A DNA stretch of 64,000 nucleotides from assembly GCF_019392245.1 (NCBI RefSeq), contig NZ_JAHXRL010000001.1:186001-250000 (forward strand). The letters run 5' to 3'. The position numbers were made by a program, and so were the translations under genes. Under the pieces are notes generated by a model. It had not been told where the DNA came from, made no database searches, and saw only the letters and a program-made list of their open reading frames with translations. Position 1 is the stretch's first letter, and every line of letters begins with the position of its first letter. Origin of the DNA: Sulfitobacter sp. CW3. Lineage in GTDB: Bacteria; Pseudomonadota; Alphaproteobacteria; Rhodobacterales; Rhodobacteraceae. Below are positions 16,859 to 27,307 of the stretch, piece by piece.

Positions 16859-17866
16859 TCAGCCGCCTGTGTGGCTCATGTGGCGGGGCATCTGCCCGTC
16901 CAGTTTTTGCCGGGAATAATCGAAATCATGGCCCTTGGGTTTGAGGTTGATCGCCGCGCGAATTGCATCTTTCAACGGCGCGTCATCATCAGGGTGGTTA
17001 CGCAGGGGCGCACGCAGGTCAGCGACATCTTCCTGTCCCAGACACATGTATATCTCTCCGGTGCAGGTAATCCGCACGCGGTTGCAGCTTTCGCAGAAAT
17101 TATGGCTAAGCGGGGTGATGAAACCGATTTTCTGGCCGGTTTCCTCAAGCCGCACATAACGGGCTGGGCCACCTGAGTTTTCTGCCAGATCTGTGACGGA
17201 ATAGTGATCCTCATAGGCGCGGCGCACGTCTTTGAGGGACCAATACTGGCCCAGACGGTCCTCGTTGCCCAAATCGCCCATGGGCATGACTTCGATCCAG
17301 GTCAGGTCAATGCCGCGATCCGCACACCATGCGGTCATGCTGGGCAGTTCAGACTCATTGAACCCTTTTAGCGCCACGGCGTTGATTTTCACCCGCAACC
17401 CTGCCGCCTGTGCCGCATCAATGCCACGCAACACTTGGGGCAGACGACCCCAGCGTGTGATGTCTGCGAATTTCTGATCATCCAGCGTATCAAGCGACAC
17501 GTTCACGCGGCGCACGCCAGCGGCATAAAGATCACCCGCAAAGCGTTCGAGCTGGCTGCCGTTGGTGGTCAGGGTCAGTTCCTTGAGGGTGCCCGCATCC
17601 AGATGGCGGGTCATGCTGTCAAAGAAGGTCATGATGCCTTTGCGCACCAAAGGCTCGCCGCCGGTGATGCGCAATTTTTGCACGCCAAGATCAATGAAAT
17701 TGGTGCAAAGGCGGTCCAGTTCCTCGAGCGTGAGAAGTTCCTTTTTCGGCAGGAAATTCATATTCTCTGACATACAATAGACGCAGCGGAAATCGCAGCG
17801 GTCCGTGACGGAGACACGCAGGTAGGTGATCGCGCGGGCAAACGGGTCAATTAATGGTGCATTCAT
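16859..17866 (-). CDS. moaA: GTP 3',8-cyclase, molybdenum cofactor biosynthesis
   Basis: A 335-residue radical SAM enzyme that converts GTP to the cyclic intermediate of molybdopterin synthesis together with MoaC. The first [4Fe-4S] motif C-x3-C-x2-C is CDFRCVYC, followed by a [12 protein letters not shown]-binding turn. The second cluster motif [18 protein letters not shown] lies in the C-terminal region and binds GTP. The ATG at 17866 ([24 protein letters not shown]) was chosen because family members begin shortly before this stretch; the frame runs 14 codons further upstream. It heads a leftward run with waaA, an unusual partner with no evident metabolic link. Confidence 0.95.
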   Translation of the reverse strand: MNAPLIDPFARAITYLRVSVTDRCDFRCVYCMSENMNFLPKKELLTLEELDRLCTNFIDLGVQKLRITGGEPLVRKGIMTFFDSMTRHLDAGTLKELTLTTNGSQLERFAGDLYAAGVRRVNVSLDTLDDQKFADITRWGRLPQVLRGIDAAQAAGLRVKINAVALKGFNESELPSMTAWCADRGIDLTWIEVMPMGDLGNEDRLGQYWSLKDVRRAYEDHYSVTDLAENSGGPARYVRLEETGQKIGFITPLSHNFCESCNRVRITCTGEIYMCLGQEDVADLRAPLRNHPDDDAPLKDAIRAAINLKPKGHDFDYSRQKLDGQMPRHMSHTGG

Positions 17867-17952
17867 ACCCCATAGGTAAACATCGGCCCATCGCGGGGCA
17901 AGGTACAATAAGGTGATTGAAGCAACACCCGCGGGCGGCTATCCACAACGCT

Positions 17953-18462
17953 ATGAAACATAGTCTCATTCTTTGTACGATTTGCCTTGGGCTTGCTGCC
18001 TGTGGTGCCCCTATGGAACGCTTGGGTCTTGCGGGGCCTAATGCAGATAAAACGGCTGCTTTGCCCGCTGCTGAGGATGCGGATCAAGCGAGTTATGACC
18101 CCGTTACATCGGCACCACGCCCACCCGCAGCGGCCCGCACGGTTGAGGCATTGGACACCACCACCCCCGAACAGCGCGCGGCCGCGGTTGCCCCTGCGGC
18201 GGCGGGGGCACGGGTTTTGGGAACGACCGTTGTATCCTTGGGCAGTGCGACAGAGCCGGGCCTGTGGATCAAAACACCTTTGGTGAAGACCGAAATGCAG
18301 GGCCGCGTCAAAAACCCTGCGACGGGCAAATCATCCACTGTGATGTTGATCCCGATCGAGGGGCCGGCCACGGCAGGAAGCCGCATGTCCCTTGCGGCAT
18401 TGCGTTTGATTGGGGCGTCTTTGACCGATCTAACCAGCGTTGAGATATCGACGCTAAGGTAG
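17953..18462 (+). CDS. Small lipoprotein of unknown function
   Basis: A 169-residue predicted lipoprotein. The start at 17953 gives a type II signal peptide with lipobox LAAC (cysteine at 17); the frame is open 12 codons upstream, but that N-terminus lacks signal character. An Ala/Pro-rich linker (about residues 25-80) leads to a conserved-looking C-terminal part: LGTTVVSLGSATEPGLWIKTPLV, RVKNPATGKSSTVMLIPIEGP and SRMSLAALRLIGASLTDL. I recall relatives in Rhodobacteraceae under the name D-galactarate dehydratase, which nothing in this sequence supports. Probably an envelope protein. It is divergent from moaA with an 86-base gap. Confidence 0.7.
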   Translation: MKHSLILCTICLGLAACGAPMERLGLAGPNADKTAALPAAEDADQASYDPVTSAPRPPAAARTVEALDTTTPEQRAAAVAPAAAGARVLGTTVVSLGSATEPGLWIKTPLVKTEMQGRVKNPATGKSSTVMLIPIEGPATAGSRMSLAALRLIGASLTDLTSVEISTLR

Positions 18463-18488
18463 ATCACGTAGCACGTCGTGTGTTTTTT

Positions 18489-18511
18489 GCGGCGTGCGGC
18501 GTGCGGCGTAC
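18489..18511. repeat. Short tandem GCGGCGT array
   Basis: Three and a bit consecutive copies of GCGGCGT just before a dispersed repeat copy, in the gap between two convergent genes. Copy number could vary by slippage. Confidence 0.5.
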
Positions 18512-18560
18512 GGGGGGCCAGCCCCCCGAGACCCCCGGGATATTTATGAGCCAGAGAATG
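18512..18560 (+). repeat. Dispersed intergenic repeat, copy 2
   Basis: GGGGGGCCAGCCCCCC dyad, a short spacer, then ACCCCCGGGATATTTATGAGCC and AGAGAATG. Its tail matches copy 6 at 55656 (GGATACTTACAAGCCAGAGAA). It lies between two convergent genes, so it might act as a bidirectional barrier to transcription there. Confidence 0.6.
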
Positions 18561-18564
18561 CGGA

Positions 18565-19278
18565 TCAGGTGTTTGGCGCGGGTTCGGTGTTTTCATGTAC
18601 CGGGGGCAGGTGGCGCGAAGCTTCCTTGATCGCGTAGGGTTTCATGTGGTGGCTGTTCTCATCAATGAAAAGCTGGGCGCGGGAAGGGTCATGGCGGCTG
18701 AGGTCGCGGACCCACCAGGCGATGGCCTTTTGCATGATGCCGTTTTTGACCGGTAAATAACTTGCGGCCCAGCCCAAGATGCGTTCGCGCGCGGCCAATT
18801 CTTCGGGTTTTGGGTTGTTCTGCTTTGTCCAAGGCAAGGTCGCCACGAGGGCGGCGCGTTTGGTCCAAAGCTGATCTGATGTTGTCCAGTTTTCGACGGT
18901 ATCAAGACGGGTCGGATCGGCGATCAGGCGTTTCTGGATCGCCATGCAAACGTGGTCGGCGATGGCCCAGCTGTCAAATTCGGGCACCCAGCTTTGCAGC
19001 ATTTGCCATGCGGGTTCGTCATTTGGGCGCAGTCGCGCCTGCGTCAGCAGTTTGGCGGCGGCCACGCGGGCCTCGAATATATCGGTATGCCACAGCGCGT
19101 CGGCGAGCGTGATGCGGTCGGCCAGCTCCAGTTCGGCCCGCCATGTTTTGGTCAGGTCGTTAATATCGGGATTGGTCACGCCCAGATAGGGGCGGTCGAT
19201 TTTGTGATAGGCGTGCATCTGTTCGACGCGTGCCGGGTCGGCAAGCGATGTGAGTTGTGCCAGATAGGGCTCATGCAT
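18565..19278 (-). CDS. DNA alkylation repair (AlkD-like) family protein
   Basis: A 237-residue all-helical protein resembling the AlkC/AlkD HEAT-like DNA glycosylase family: repeated pairs of amphipathic helices, AVAAAKLLTQARLRP-like blocks, WVPEFDSWAIADHVCMAIQKRL, a WTTSDQLWTKRAALVATLPWTK block and ending with the AIAWWVRDLSRHDP and LKPYAIKEASRHL-type helices. Family members excise N3- and N7-alkylated purines without base flipping; many homologues are uncharacterised. The ATG at 19278 overlaps the stop of the upstream PPOX-fold gene by eight bases, so it is co-translated as the last gene of the glmU-glmS run. The frame is open 51 codons further upstream but without matching content. Confidence 0.7.
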   Translation of the reverse strand: MHEPYLAQLTSLADPARVEQMHAYHKIDRPYLGVTNPDINDLTKTWRAELELADRITLADALWHTDIFEARVAAAKLLTQARLRPNDEPAWQMLQSWVPEFDSWAIADHVCMAIQKRLIADPTRLDTVENWTTSDQLWTKRAALVATLPWTKQNNPKPEELAARERILGWAASYLPVKNGIMQKAIAWWVRDLSRHDPSRAQLFIDENSHHMKPYAIKEASRHLPPVHENTEPAPNT

Positions 19279-19827
19279 CTGTTTGGTCCTGAGTGATATA
19301 TGTGGGCAACCCGTCAATCGTGGTGTGGTTGCGGTCGCCCCAATAGGTTTCAATCGCGCTTGCGCCTTTGTCATCGGCCCATTTCTTGAGAACGTCGCGG
19401 TCGCCTGCGTGGTCGTAAAATGGCACGGCATAGCCGCAGCTTGTCTGGAGCAGATTGACGGTCATGTCATAGATCTGGCGGGTGCCAAGGGCCGCTGGAA
19501 ACAGCTCTTGCAGCGGTGCAAAATCGGCATCGCGGGGGTGCAGTGCCCGCGCGGTGCCATAGGCGCGCATGATCATCGGTCGCGTTTCAAAGCCGCACCA
19601 CATCAGCGTCATGCGGTTGACGCGCGCCAGATGCCCGGCGGTTTCATTGCCGGACCCTGTCATATTGCGCCAGACGATGCGGTTCGGCCCCAGTACTCGC
19701 AGGCTGTCCATGCCCTTGGGCGAGATGTTAACGCGCCCATCCTCAGCCGCAGTGCCGCAAAAGAACATATGCTGCGCCTGGATGAAGTCGCGTTGGTCAT
19801 CGCTGATGTGGTCGAACTGCTTGGCCA

Positions 19828-19828
<1 letters not shown>
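19271..19828 (-). CDS. Pyridoxamine 5'-phosphate oxidase-fold (FMN-binding split barrel) protein
   Basis: A 185-residue protein with the split-barrel fold of PPOX-like flavoproteins: MFFCGTAAEDGRVNISPKGMDSLRVLGPNRIVW, then NETAGHLARVNRMTLMWCGFE and YGTARALHPRD. The substrate is unknown; this subfamily is usually called pyridoxamine 5'-phosphate oxidase family without proof of that activity, and it is not PdxH. It starts within the glmS stop codon (TAATG, one shared base) and overlaps the AlkD-like gene by eight bases, so it is tied to glmS translation. No functional link to amino-sugar synthesis is evident. Confidence 0.8.
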
Positions 19829-21648
<1,820 letters not shown>

Positions 21649-21650
21649 AA

Positions 21651-23003
21651 TTAGCTGCCTCTCTGCTGTTTGGCCTTTTTGGCCTTTAACATTTCGAACA
21701 TTTTCCGCGCCATGCCCGGTTTTTCGACTTGTGGTGCACGCGCCAATGCCAACGCGTCGGATTCGACGTCGGATGTAATAACAGACCCAGACCCGGTCAT
21801 GGCCCCGTCGCCGATATGGACGGGTGCGACCAGCATGGTGTTGGATCCGATAAACGCGTTCGCGCCGATATGGGTGTGATGCTTCATCACGCCATCATAG
21901 TTGCAGGTGATCGTCCCTGCGCCGATGTTCGATTTTTTGCCAATCGTGGCATCGCCGATATAGCTGAGGTGGTTGACCTTGGCCCCTTCGTCGATCTGGG
22001 CATTCTTGACCTCGACGAAATTGCCGATGCGCACGTCTTCGGCCAGTTCTGTGCCGGGGCGCAGGCGGGCGTAGGGGCCGATAATGCCGCCGCGCGACAC
22101 ATGGCACCCTTCGAGGTGGCTGAATGCACGAATGGTGGCACCGTTTTCGATGGTCACGCCGGGGCCGAACACCACGTTGGGTTCGATCACCGTGTCGCCA
22201 CCAATATAGGTGTCGCGGGCGAAATAGACGGTTTCGGGGGCCATCAAGGTAACGCCCTGTTCCAGCATGGCAGCGCGGGTGCGTGCCTGAAATGCAGCAT
22301 CTGCGACAGCAAGGTCCGCGCGCGAATTCACGCCCATTGTCTCGGCTTCGGTGCAGGTCACTGTGGTCGCCTTAAGACCGCGCGCGCGTGCAATGCCGAT
22401 GACATCTGTCAGATAATATTCCTTGGACGCGTTGTCGTTTCCAACAGCATCGATCAGATCAAATAGCAGATCAGATTTGCAGGCAACAACACCGCTATTA
22501 CATAGGGTTATGGCGCGTTCTTGATCTGTTGCGTCTTTGAATTCGACGATCCGGTCCAGACTATCGCCCTGCATCACCAGACGGCCATAGCGCGCCGGAT
22601 CGGCGGCCTCAAACCCCAGTACAACCACGTCATTGTCGCGCAATGCATCGCACATTGCCTCCAGCGTTTCGGGTTGAACAAAAGGCGTGTCGCCATACAG
22701 AACGATCGCCGTGCCATCAAAACCTTCCAGCGCCTCGCGGGCTTGTCCAACGGCATGGGCGGTGCCCAACTGTTCCTCTTGAACAACGACCTGCGCGTCT
22801 TCATCAAACGCCTGGGCGGCGGCGCGCACTTGATCGGCCCCGTGGCCTGCAACAACGACGGTACGCGCGGGAGATACGGCCGCACCTGACGCCATCGCAT
22901 GTTCCAGCAGGGGTGCTTGGGCGACGGGGTGCAGGACCTTTGGTAGATCCGATTGCATCCGCGTTCCCTTGCCTGCGGCCAGGATGATAAGTGCGACTTC
23001 CAT
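21651..23003 (-). CDS. glmU: Bifunctional UDP-N-acetylglucosamine pyrophosphorylase / glucosamine-1-phosphate N-acetyltransferase
   Basis: A 450-residue GlmU giving UDP-GlcNAc. The N-terminal uridyltransferase has LAAGKGTRM near residue 8, EQLGTAHAVGQA, and YGDTPFVQPETL; the C-terminal left-handed beta-helix shows hexapeptide repeats and the acetyl-CoA site region (NFVEVKNAQIDEGAKVNHLSYIGDA, GAGTITCNYDG). The ATG at 23003 gives MEVALIILAAGKGTRM and the normal length; the frame is open 20 codons further upstream. It is the first gene of the leftward run glmU-glmS-PPOX-AlkD and is divergent from gph with a 118-base gap. Confidence 0.96.
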   Translation of the reverse strand: MEVALIILAAGKGTRMQSDLPKVLHPVAQAPLLEHAMASGAAVSPARTVVVAGHGADQVRAAAQAFDEDAQVVVQEEQLGTAHAVGQAREALEGFDGTAIVLYGDTPFVQPETLEAMCDALRDNDVVVLGFEAADPARYGRLVMQGDSLDRIVEFKDATDQERAITLCNSGVVACKSDLLFDLIDAVGNDNASKEYYLTDVIGIARARGLKATTVTCTEAETMGVNSRADLAVADAAFQARTRAAMLEQGVTLMAPETVYFARDTYIGGDTVIEPNVVFGPGVTIENGATIRAFSHLEGCHVSRGGIIGPYARLRPGTELAEDVRIGNFVEVKNAQIDEGAKVNHLSYIGDATIGKKSNIGAGTITCNYDGVMKHHTHIGANAFIGSNTMLVAPVHIGDGAMTGSGSVITSDVESDALALARAPQVEKPGMARKMFEMLKAKKAKQQRGS

Positions 23004-23121
23004 ATATAATCTCTTTAATAAATTGACTGAGGTTCTCTTTACCTTGTTGGCGTTTATGCGCAAGGCTAGCAGCGATCAAAGAAGATTTCGGCCTGCAACA
23101 TGACTAAGCAAAGGAGCGCCG

Positions 23122-23793
23122 ATGAAAACGGTTGTATTCGATCTGGACGGCACATTGGCAGACACAAGCGGTGACCTGATCGCCGCAGCTAACGCATGTT
23201 TCCGCGATATGGGGGCGGGCGATCTGCTGGATGCGCGCCTTGACGCGGGCACGGCGTTAAAGGGCGGTCGGGCGATGCTGCGCCTAGGGATGGAACGGTT
23301 GAACCGGTTAGGCGACGAGGCGACGATTGACCGTTATTATCCCGTTCTCTTAAAGGCTTATGCTAATAATATCGACACTCATACCGTGCTGTACCCGGGC
23401 GCGATGGATGCGGTCGAGGCGTTGAAACTTGCCGGTTACCGGGTGGCGATCTGTACCAATAAACCCGAAGGGCTGGCGCATACATTGCTGACCCGTCTGG
23501 GCGTGCGCGATGCATTCGGGGCGATGTTGGGGGCCGACAGCCTTGCCGTGCGCAAGCCCGACCCCGAACACCTGTTCGAGACCGCGCGGCGTGCGGGGGG
23601 CGACCCTGCGCAATGCTGTCTGGTCGGCGACACCAGTACCGACCGTAATACCGCCGCGGCGGCTGGCGTGCCTTGCATTCTGGTCACCTTCGGCCCCTCG
23701 GGCGAGGATATGGCCGCGCTCAAACCCGAAGCGTTGCTGCATGATTACGCGCATCTGCCTGCCTTGGTGCCAAGCCTGATCGGGGAAATCTGA
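23122..23793 (+). CDS. gph: Phosphoglycolate phosphatase-type HAD hydrolase
   Basis: A 223-residue HAD-superfamily phosphatase. All four motifs are present: FDLDGTLADT (nucleophile and acid Asp), CTNKP in motif II, the KPDPEHLFE lysine region in motif III, and LVGDTSTDRNTAAAAG in motif IV. A helical cap lies between motif I and II (about residues 15-85). This is the Gph type, which removes phosphate from 2-phosphoglycolate, a by-product of Rubisco or DNA repair, although relatives act on other small phosphate esters. An AAGGAG ribosome site precedes the ATG. It is followed after four bases by the aminotransferase gene. Confidence 0.85.
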   Translation: MKTVVFDLDGTLADTSGDLIAAANACFRDMGAGDLLDARLDAGTALKGGRAMLRLGMERLNRLGDEATIDRYYPVLLKAYANNIDTHTVLYPGAMDAVEALKLAGYRVAICTNKPEGLAHTLLTRLGVRDAFGAMLGADSLAVRKPDPEHLFETARRAGGDPAQCCLVGDTSTDRNTAAAAGVPCILVTFGPSGEDMAALKPEALLHDYAHLPALVPSLIGEI

Positions 23794-23797
23794 ACGC

Positions 23798-24988
23798 ATG
23801 GACGTATTCAAAGGCAATTTTACCCAGCAAGAACCCATTCCAGAAGACGCAATCGAGGCCGCAATCGCCGTGATGCGGCATGGCAGGCTGCATCGCTATA
23901 ATACTGCCACGGACGAGATTGCGGAAACTGCGTTGCTTGAGCAGGAATTCGCGGCGCTGGTCGGTGCGAAATACTGTGTGGCTGTCGCCTCGGGGGGGTA
24001 TGCGATGGCCACGGCGCTGCGGGCTGTCGGTGTGAAACCGGGCGACCGGGTGTTGTCGAACGCCTTTACACTGGCCCCTGTGCCGGGTGCCATTGCTGCT
24101 GTCGGGGCGGAACCTGTGTTTGTGGATGTGACCGACGGGCTGGTGATTGATCTTGATGATCTGGCAAGCAAGCTGGATCAAGCGGATGTTTTGCTGCTGA
24201 GCCATATGCGTGGGCACATCTGCGATATGGACGCGCTGATGGCGCTGTGTGGTGCGGCGGGTGTGGCGGTGATCGAAGATTGCGCGCATACGATGGGGGC
24301 CGCGTGGAACGGCGTGCCTTCGGGGCGGCACGGGGCGATCGGGTGCTATTCCTGCCAGACCTACAAGCACGTCAATGCGGGCGAGGGCGGTCTGCTGGTC
24401 ACGGATGATGCAGAGATGGCCGCCCGCGCGATCATGCTGTCGGGGTCGTATATGTTGTATGACAAACATTTGGCCGCGCCCCCAGCCGAAGCGTTTGCCC
24501 AAATCAAATACGAGACGCCCAATATTTCGGGGCGCATGGACAATCTGCGCGCGGCACTGCTGCGGCCCCAGTTGCGGAACCTGAACGAACAGGTGGCGCG
24601 CTGGAACGAACGCTATTTCACGGTCGAGACAGGGTTGCGCAACACACCGGGTTTGACGGTGATTGAACGGGCCGCACGCGACAGCATCGTGGGATCGTCT
24701 ATCCAGTTTTTGCTGCAAGGCTGGTCATCCGACAGGGTTCGGGACGTTTTGGGGCGCTGTCTGAACCGCGGGGTCGAGCTGAAATGGTTCGGTGCCGCCG
24801 AACCTTTGGGGTTTACCAGCCGCTACGACAGTTGGCGCTATGCCCCGTCGGTGCCGCTGCCCAAAAGTGACGCGGTGCTGGCAGGGCTGATCGACATGCG
24901 TGTGCCCCTGACGTTTAGCATCGAGGATTGCACGCTGATCGCACGGATCATCCGCGAAGAGGTCAGCGCAGTCTTTCAGCAGGCGTGA
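23798..24988 (+). CDS. DegT/DnrJ/EryC1/StrS family PLP-dependent aminotransferase
   Basis: A 396-residue fold-type I PLP enzyme of the sugar-aminotransferase (DegT) family. Seen: VASGGYAMATALRAVGVKPGDRVLSNAFTL, the cofactor Asp region VIEDCAHTMGA, and SCQTYKHVNAGEGG with the Schiff-base lysine, followed by NISGRMDNLRAALLRPQL. DegT enzymes usually aminate a nucleotide-linked keto sugar, but this one has no sugar-nucleotide genes beside it, and its region before residue 30 (RHGRLHRYNT) and the C-terminal part (ELKWFGAAEPLGFTSRYDSWRY) are atypical for antibiotic- or O-antigen-type members. The substrate is therefore unknown. It follows gph by four bases and ends before a hairpin terminator. Confidence 0.8.
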   Translation: MDVFKGNFTQQEPIPEDAIEAAIAVMRHGRLHRYNTATDEIAETALLEQEFAALVGAKYCVAVASGGYAMATALRAVGVKPGDRVLSNAFTLAPVPGAIAAVGAEPVFVDVTDGLVIDLDDLASKLDQADVLLLSHMRGHICDMDALMALCGAAGVAVIEDCAHTMGAAWNGVPSGRHGAIGCYSCQTYKHVNAGEGGLLVTDDAEMAARAIMLSGSYMLYDKHLAAPPAEAFAQIKYETPNISGRMDNLRAALLRPQLRNLNEQVARWNERYFTVETGLRNTPGLTVIERAARDSIVGSSIQFLLQGWSSDRVRDVLGRCLNRGVELKWFGAAEPLGFTSRYDSWRYAPSVPLPKSDAVLAGLIDMRVPLTFSIEDCTLIARIIREEVSAVFQQA

Positions 24989-24992
24989 AACG

Positions 24993-25024
24993 AAAAAAGG
25001 GCGCTGGTAAGCGCCCTGATTTCA
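24993..25024. terminator. Bidirectional Rho-independent terminator
   Basis: AGGGCGCT-GGTA-AGCGCCCT, an eight-pair stem with a four-base loop, flanked by AAAAAA on the left (a T-run for the minus strand) and a T-rich stretch on the right. It separates the aminotransferase gene from the convergent PPOX-like gene and would serve both, the minus-strand gene best. Confidence 0.85.
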
Positions 25025-25043
25025 TTTGGTCGTCTTATGTGGA

Positions 25044-25514
25044 TTAGAACCGGATGGTGCCGTGCTGGCCCATGTCAGGCTTTTCATCGGTGATGTGCGC
25101 CTTGGCGATCTCGTAAATGAAGGAAAGGCTGCCACCGGTCGCCCAGACTTCGGCCCCCGACAGGTCCATGCGAACAAGCTGAACATCGTCATCGATACGG
25201 CCATCTTCGAACCATGCGTCCGCAACCGCAGACCATAGCTCTTCCAGTTTCGCAGGATTAGTGACGGCTTGAACCTTGCCATCAATCCGCGCGTAGAGAT
25301 GTTCATCGTCGCTGATGACAACATATTCTGCGGATGCGCCCGTTTGCGCGGTTTTCGCCAGATCGGTGCCAGTGGCGGTGATGAACCACAGCACGTTTGC
25401 ATCTTTATCAGCATAGTGGCTCATCGGGACGGCGCGCGCGTTGTCGGTTCCCAACATCCCTGTGCGGATGTCTTCGATGCGGTCCCAGAATTCTTCCTTC
25501 AATGTGTCGGTCAT
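25044..25514 (-). CDS. General stress protein 26-like PPOX-fold flavin-binding protein
   Basis: A 156-residue split-barrel protein of the pyridoxamine 5'-phosphate oxidase-like family that includes general stress protein 26: MTDTLKEEFWDRIEDIRTGML, MSHYADKDANVLWFITATGTDLAK, YVVISDDEHLYARIDGKVQAV, then WFEDGRIDDDVQLVRMDLSGAEVWATGG. These small proteins bind FMN or related flavins; their reaction is not known. Single gene with its own terminator, divergent from the isovaleryl-CoA dehydrogenase gene (141-base gap). Confidence 0.8.
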   Translation of the reverse strand: MTDTLKEEFWDRIEDIRTGMLGTDNARAVPMSHYADKDANVLWFITATGTDLAKTAQTGASAEYVVISDDEHLYARIDGKVQAVTNPAKLEELWSAVADAWFEDGRIDDDVQLVRMDLSGAEVWATGGSLSFIYEIAKAHITDEKPDMGQHGTIRF

Positions 25515-25621
25515 GGTAAATCATCCTTATATTTGCTTTCCATGTTCAACGACCAAAGCTGCTTTGAGGTTCCCGCAGGCTTGAGATTTGCTTGACCAAA
25601 TCCTCTGGGAGTGTAAGGTAA

Positions 25622-25635
25622 TGAACAACTGTTCA
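25622..25635. promoter_or_regulatory. Perfect dyad TGAACA-AC-TGTTCA before ivd, putative operator
   Basis: TGAACA and TGTTCA are exact inverted repeats separated by AC, 20-34 bases upstream of the ivd start codon and just before its GGGAGG ribosome site. Short-spaced dyads of this kind are typical of TetR-family sites, and TetR- and MerR-type regulators (LiuQ, LiuR) govern leucine-catabolic genes in proteobacteria. No regulator gene is in the window, so the link is inferred. Confidence 0.5.
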
Positions 25636-25655
25636 ATAAACTCTGGGAGGGGTCC

Positions 25656-26819
25656 ATGTTCAACGCCAGCATGAAATTTGATTTGGGCGACGATGTGAAT
25701 GATCTGCGCGATATGGTGCATCGCTGGGCGCAGGAACGGGTAAAGCCGATGGCCGCCAGCATCGACCAGAAAAACGAATTCCCGCCCGAGCTGTGGGAAG
25801 AGATGGGCAGCCTTGGTCTGCTGGGCATGACCGTGAACGAGGAATTCGGCGGCACGGGCATGGGCTATGTCGCGCATACCGTCGCGGTTGAGGAAATCGC
25901 GCGGGCCTCGGCCTCGGTTTCGCTATCCTATGGCGCGCATTCCAACCTATGCGTCAACCAGATTAGTCTGAATGGCACCCCTGAACAAAAGGCAAAGTTC
26001 TTGCCGGGGCTGTGTTCGGGTACTCATGTCGGTGCGTTGGCCATGTCGGAGCCGTCAGCGGGCAGCGACGTGGTGTCGATGAAGCTGCGCGCCGAAAAGC
26101 GCAACGATCACTACCGTCTGTCCGGCAATAAATACTGGATCACCAACGGCCCCGATGCCGATACGCTGGTCGTCTATGCCAAGACCGATCCCGATGCGGG
26201 GTCCAAGGGGATCACGGCATTTCTGATCGAGAAATCGATGAAGGGCTTCACCACCAGCCCGCATTTCGACAAGCTTGGGATGCGCGGATCAAACACCGCC
26301 GAGCTGATTTTTGACGACGTCGAAGTCCCGTTCGAGAATGTCTTGGGCGAAGAGGGACGCGGCGTGCGGGTTCTGATGTCGGGCCTTGATTACGAACGCG
26401 TCGTTCTGGCAGGCATCGGTCTGGGGATCATGGCCGCGTGCTTGGATGAAATCATGCCCTATATGGCGCAGCGCAAGCAATTTGGGCAGCCCATCGGCAA
26501 CTTCCAACTGATGCAGGGCAAGATGGCGGATATGTACACCGCGATGAATTCAGCCCGCGCCTATGTTTATGAGGTCGCCAAGGCCTGTGATCGTGGCGAT
26601 GTGACCCGCGCCGATGCGGCGGCCTGCTGTCTGTATGCATCAGAAGAGGCCATGAAACAGGCGCATCAAGCGGTACAGGCGATGGGCGGTGCGGGCTATC
26701 TGTCCGACAACCCCGTGGGTCGTATTTTCCGCGATGCCAAGCTGATGGAGATCGGTGCCGGTACATCCGAAATCCGTCGCATGCTGGTGGGCCGCGAGAT
26801 GATGGGATCGATGGCGTGA
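25656..26819 (+). CDS. ivd: Isovaleryl-CoA dehydrogenase
   Basis: A 387-residue flavin-dependent acyl-CoA dehydrogenase that oxidises isovaleryl-CoA to 3-methylcrotonyl-CoA in leucine breakdown, passing electrons to ETF. The family motifs are present ([29 protein letters not shown], and the C-terminal [31 protein letters not shown]). The catalytic glutamate is at position 247 in [14 protein letters not shown], the place used by isovaleryl-CoA dehydrogenases, not near residue 370 as in short-chain enzymes, which supports the specific call. A strong GGGAGG ribosome site is present. First gene of the leucine cluster; the next gene overlaps its stop by four bases. Confidence 0.93.
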   Translation: MFNASMKFDLGDDVNDLRDMVHRWAQERVKPMAASIDQKNEFPPELWEEMGSLGLLGMTVNEEFGGTGMGYVAHTVAVEEIARASASVSLSYGAHSNLCVNQISLNGTPEQKAKFLPGLCSGTHVGALAMSEPSAGSDVVSMKLRAEKRNDHYRLSGNKYWITNGPDADTLVVYAKTDPDAGSKGITAFLIEKSMKGFTTSPHFDKLGMRGSNTAELIFDDVEVPFENVLGEEGRGVRVLMSGLDYERVVLAGIGLGIMAACLDEIMPYMAQRKQFGQPIGNFQLMQGKMADMYTAMNSARAYVYEVAKACDRGDVTRADAAACCLYASEEAMKQAHQAVQAMGGAGYLSDNPVGRIFRDAKLMEIGAGTSEIRRMLVGREMMGSMA

Positions 26820-27307
26820 TCCGGCTGACCGCTGTCTTGGCGCTATTGGCTGCACCGGTCATGGCCCAAGATTTGCAATATACGGACAGGGGCACGCAAA
26901 CCTGCCTTGAAGTCGCCGAAAGCTATGGCGCAAAGATCGACTGCGCCGGTGCGTCGGCGGAACAATGCATGGAAGACACCCCCGGTGGGCACAGCACCAT
27001 TGGCATGGGCGGCTGTCTGGATCGCGAGTTGTCGTATTGGGATGGCCTGTTAAACAGCCATTACACGACGGCGATGGCGCAGGCCAAAAACCTTGATGCC
27101 GACCGTCCGGCGGCGATGAAGGATTTGCCGGGTGCCGCGATAGCTTTGCGCGACATGCAGCGCGCGTGGATTCCGTTCCGTGACAAGGCCTGCGCCTACG
27201 AGGCGTCGCTTTGGGCGGGCGGCACGGGGCAGGGACCTGCGACGCTCAGCTGTCTTGTGCAGCAAACCGCCAGGCAGGCACTGACGCTTGAGCCTTGGGG
27301 GAGGTGA
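26816..27307 (+). CDS. LprI/DUF1311-family secreted protein
   Basis: A 163-residue exported protein with a GTG start overlapping the ivd stop (GTGA) and a clear signal peptide ([16 protein letters not shown], cleavage near residue 18). The mature part matches the lysozyme-inhibitor LprI-like DUF1311 domain: [17 protein letters not shown], the [23 protein letters not shown] block and a C-terminal [14 protein letters not shown] with paired cysteines (C27, C42, C51, C68, C126, C142 or nearby). Some LprI proteins inhibit c-type lysozyme; the role of most members is unknown. Why a periplasmic protein is translated with cytoplasmic leucine enzymes is unclear. Confidence 0.78.
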   Translation: MIRLTAVLALLAAPVMAQDLQYTDRGTQTCLEVAESYGAKIDCAGASAEQCMEDTPGGHSTIGMGGCLDRELSYWDGLLNSHYTTAMAQAKNLDADRPAAMKDLPGAAIALRDMQRAWIPFRDKACAYEASLWAGGTGQGPATLSCLVQQTARQALTLEPWGR

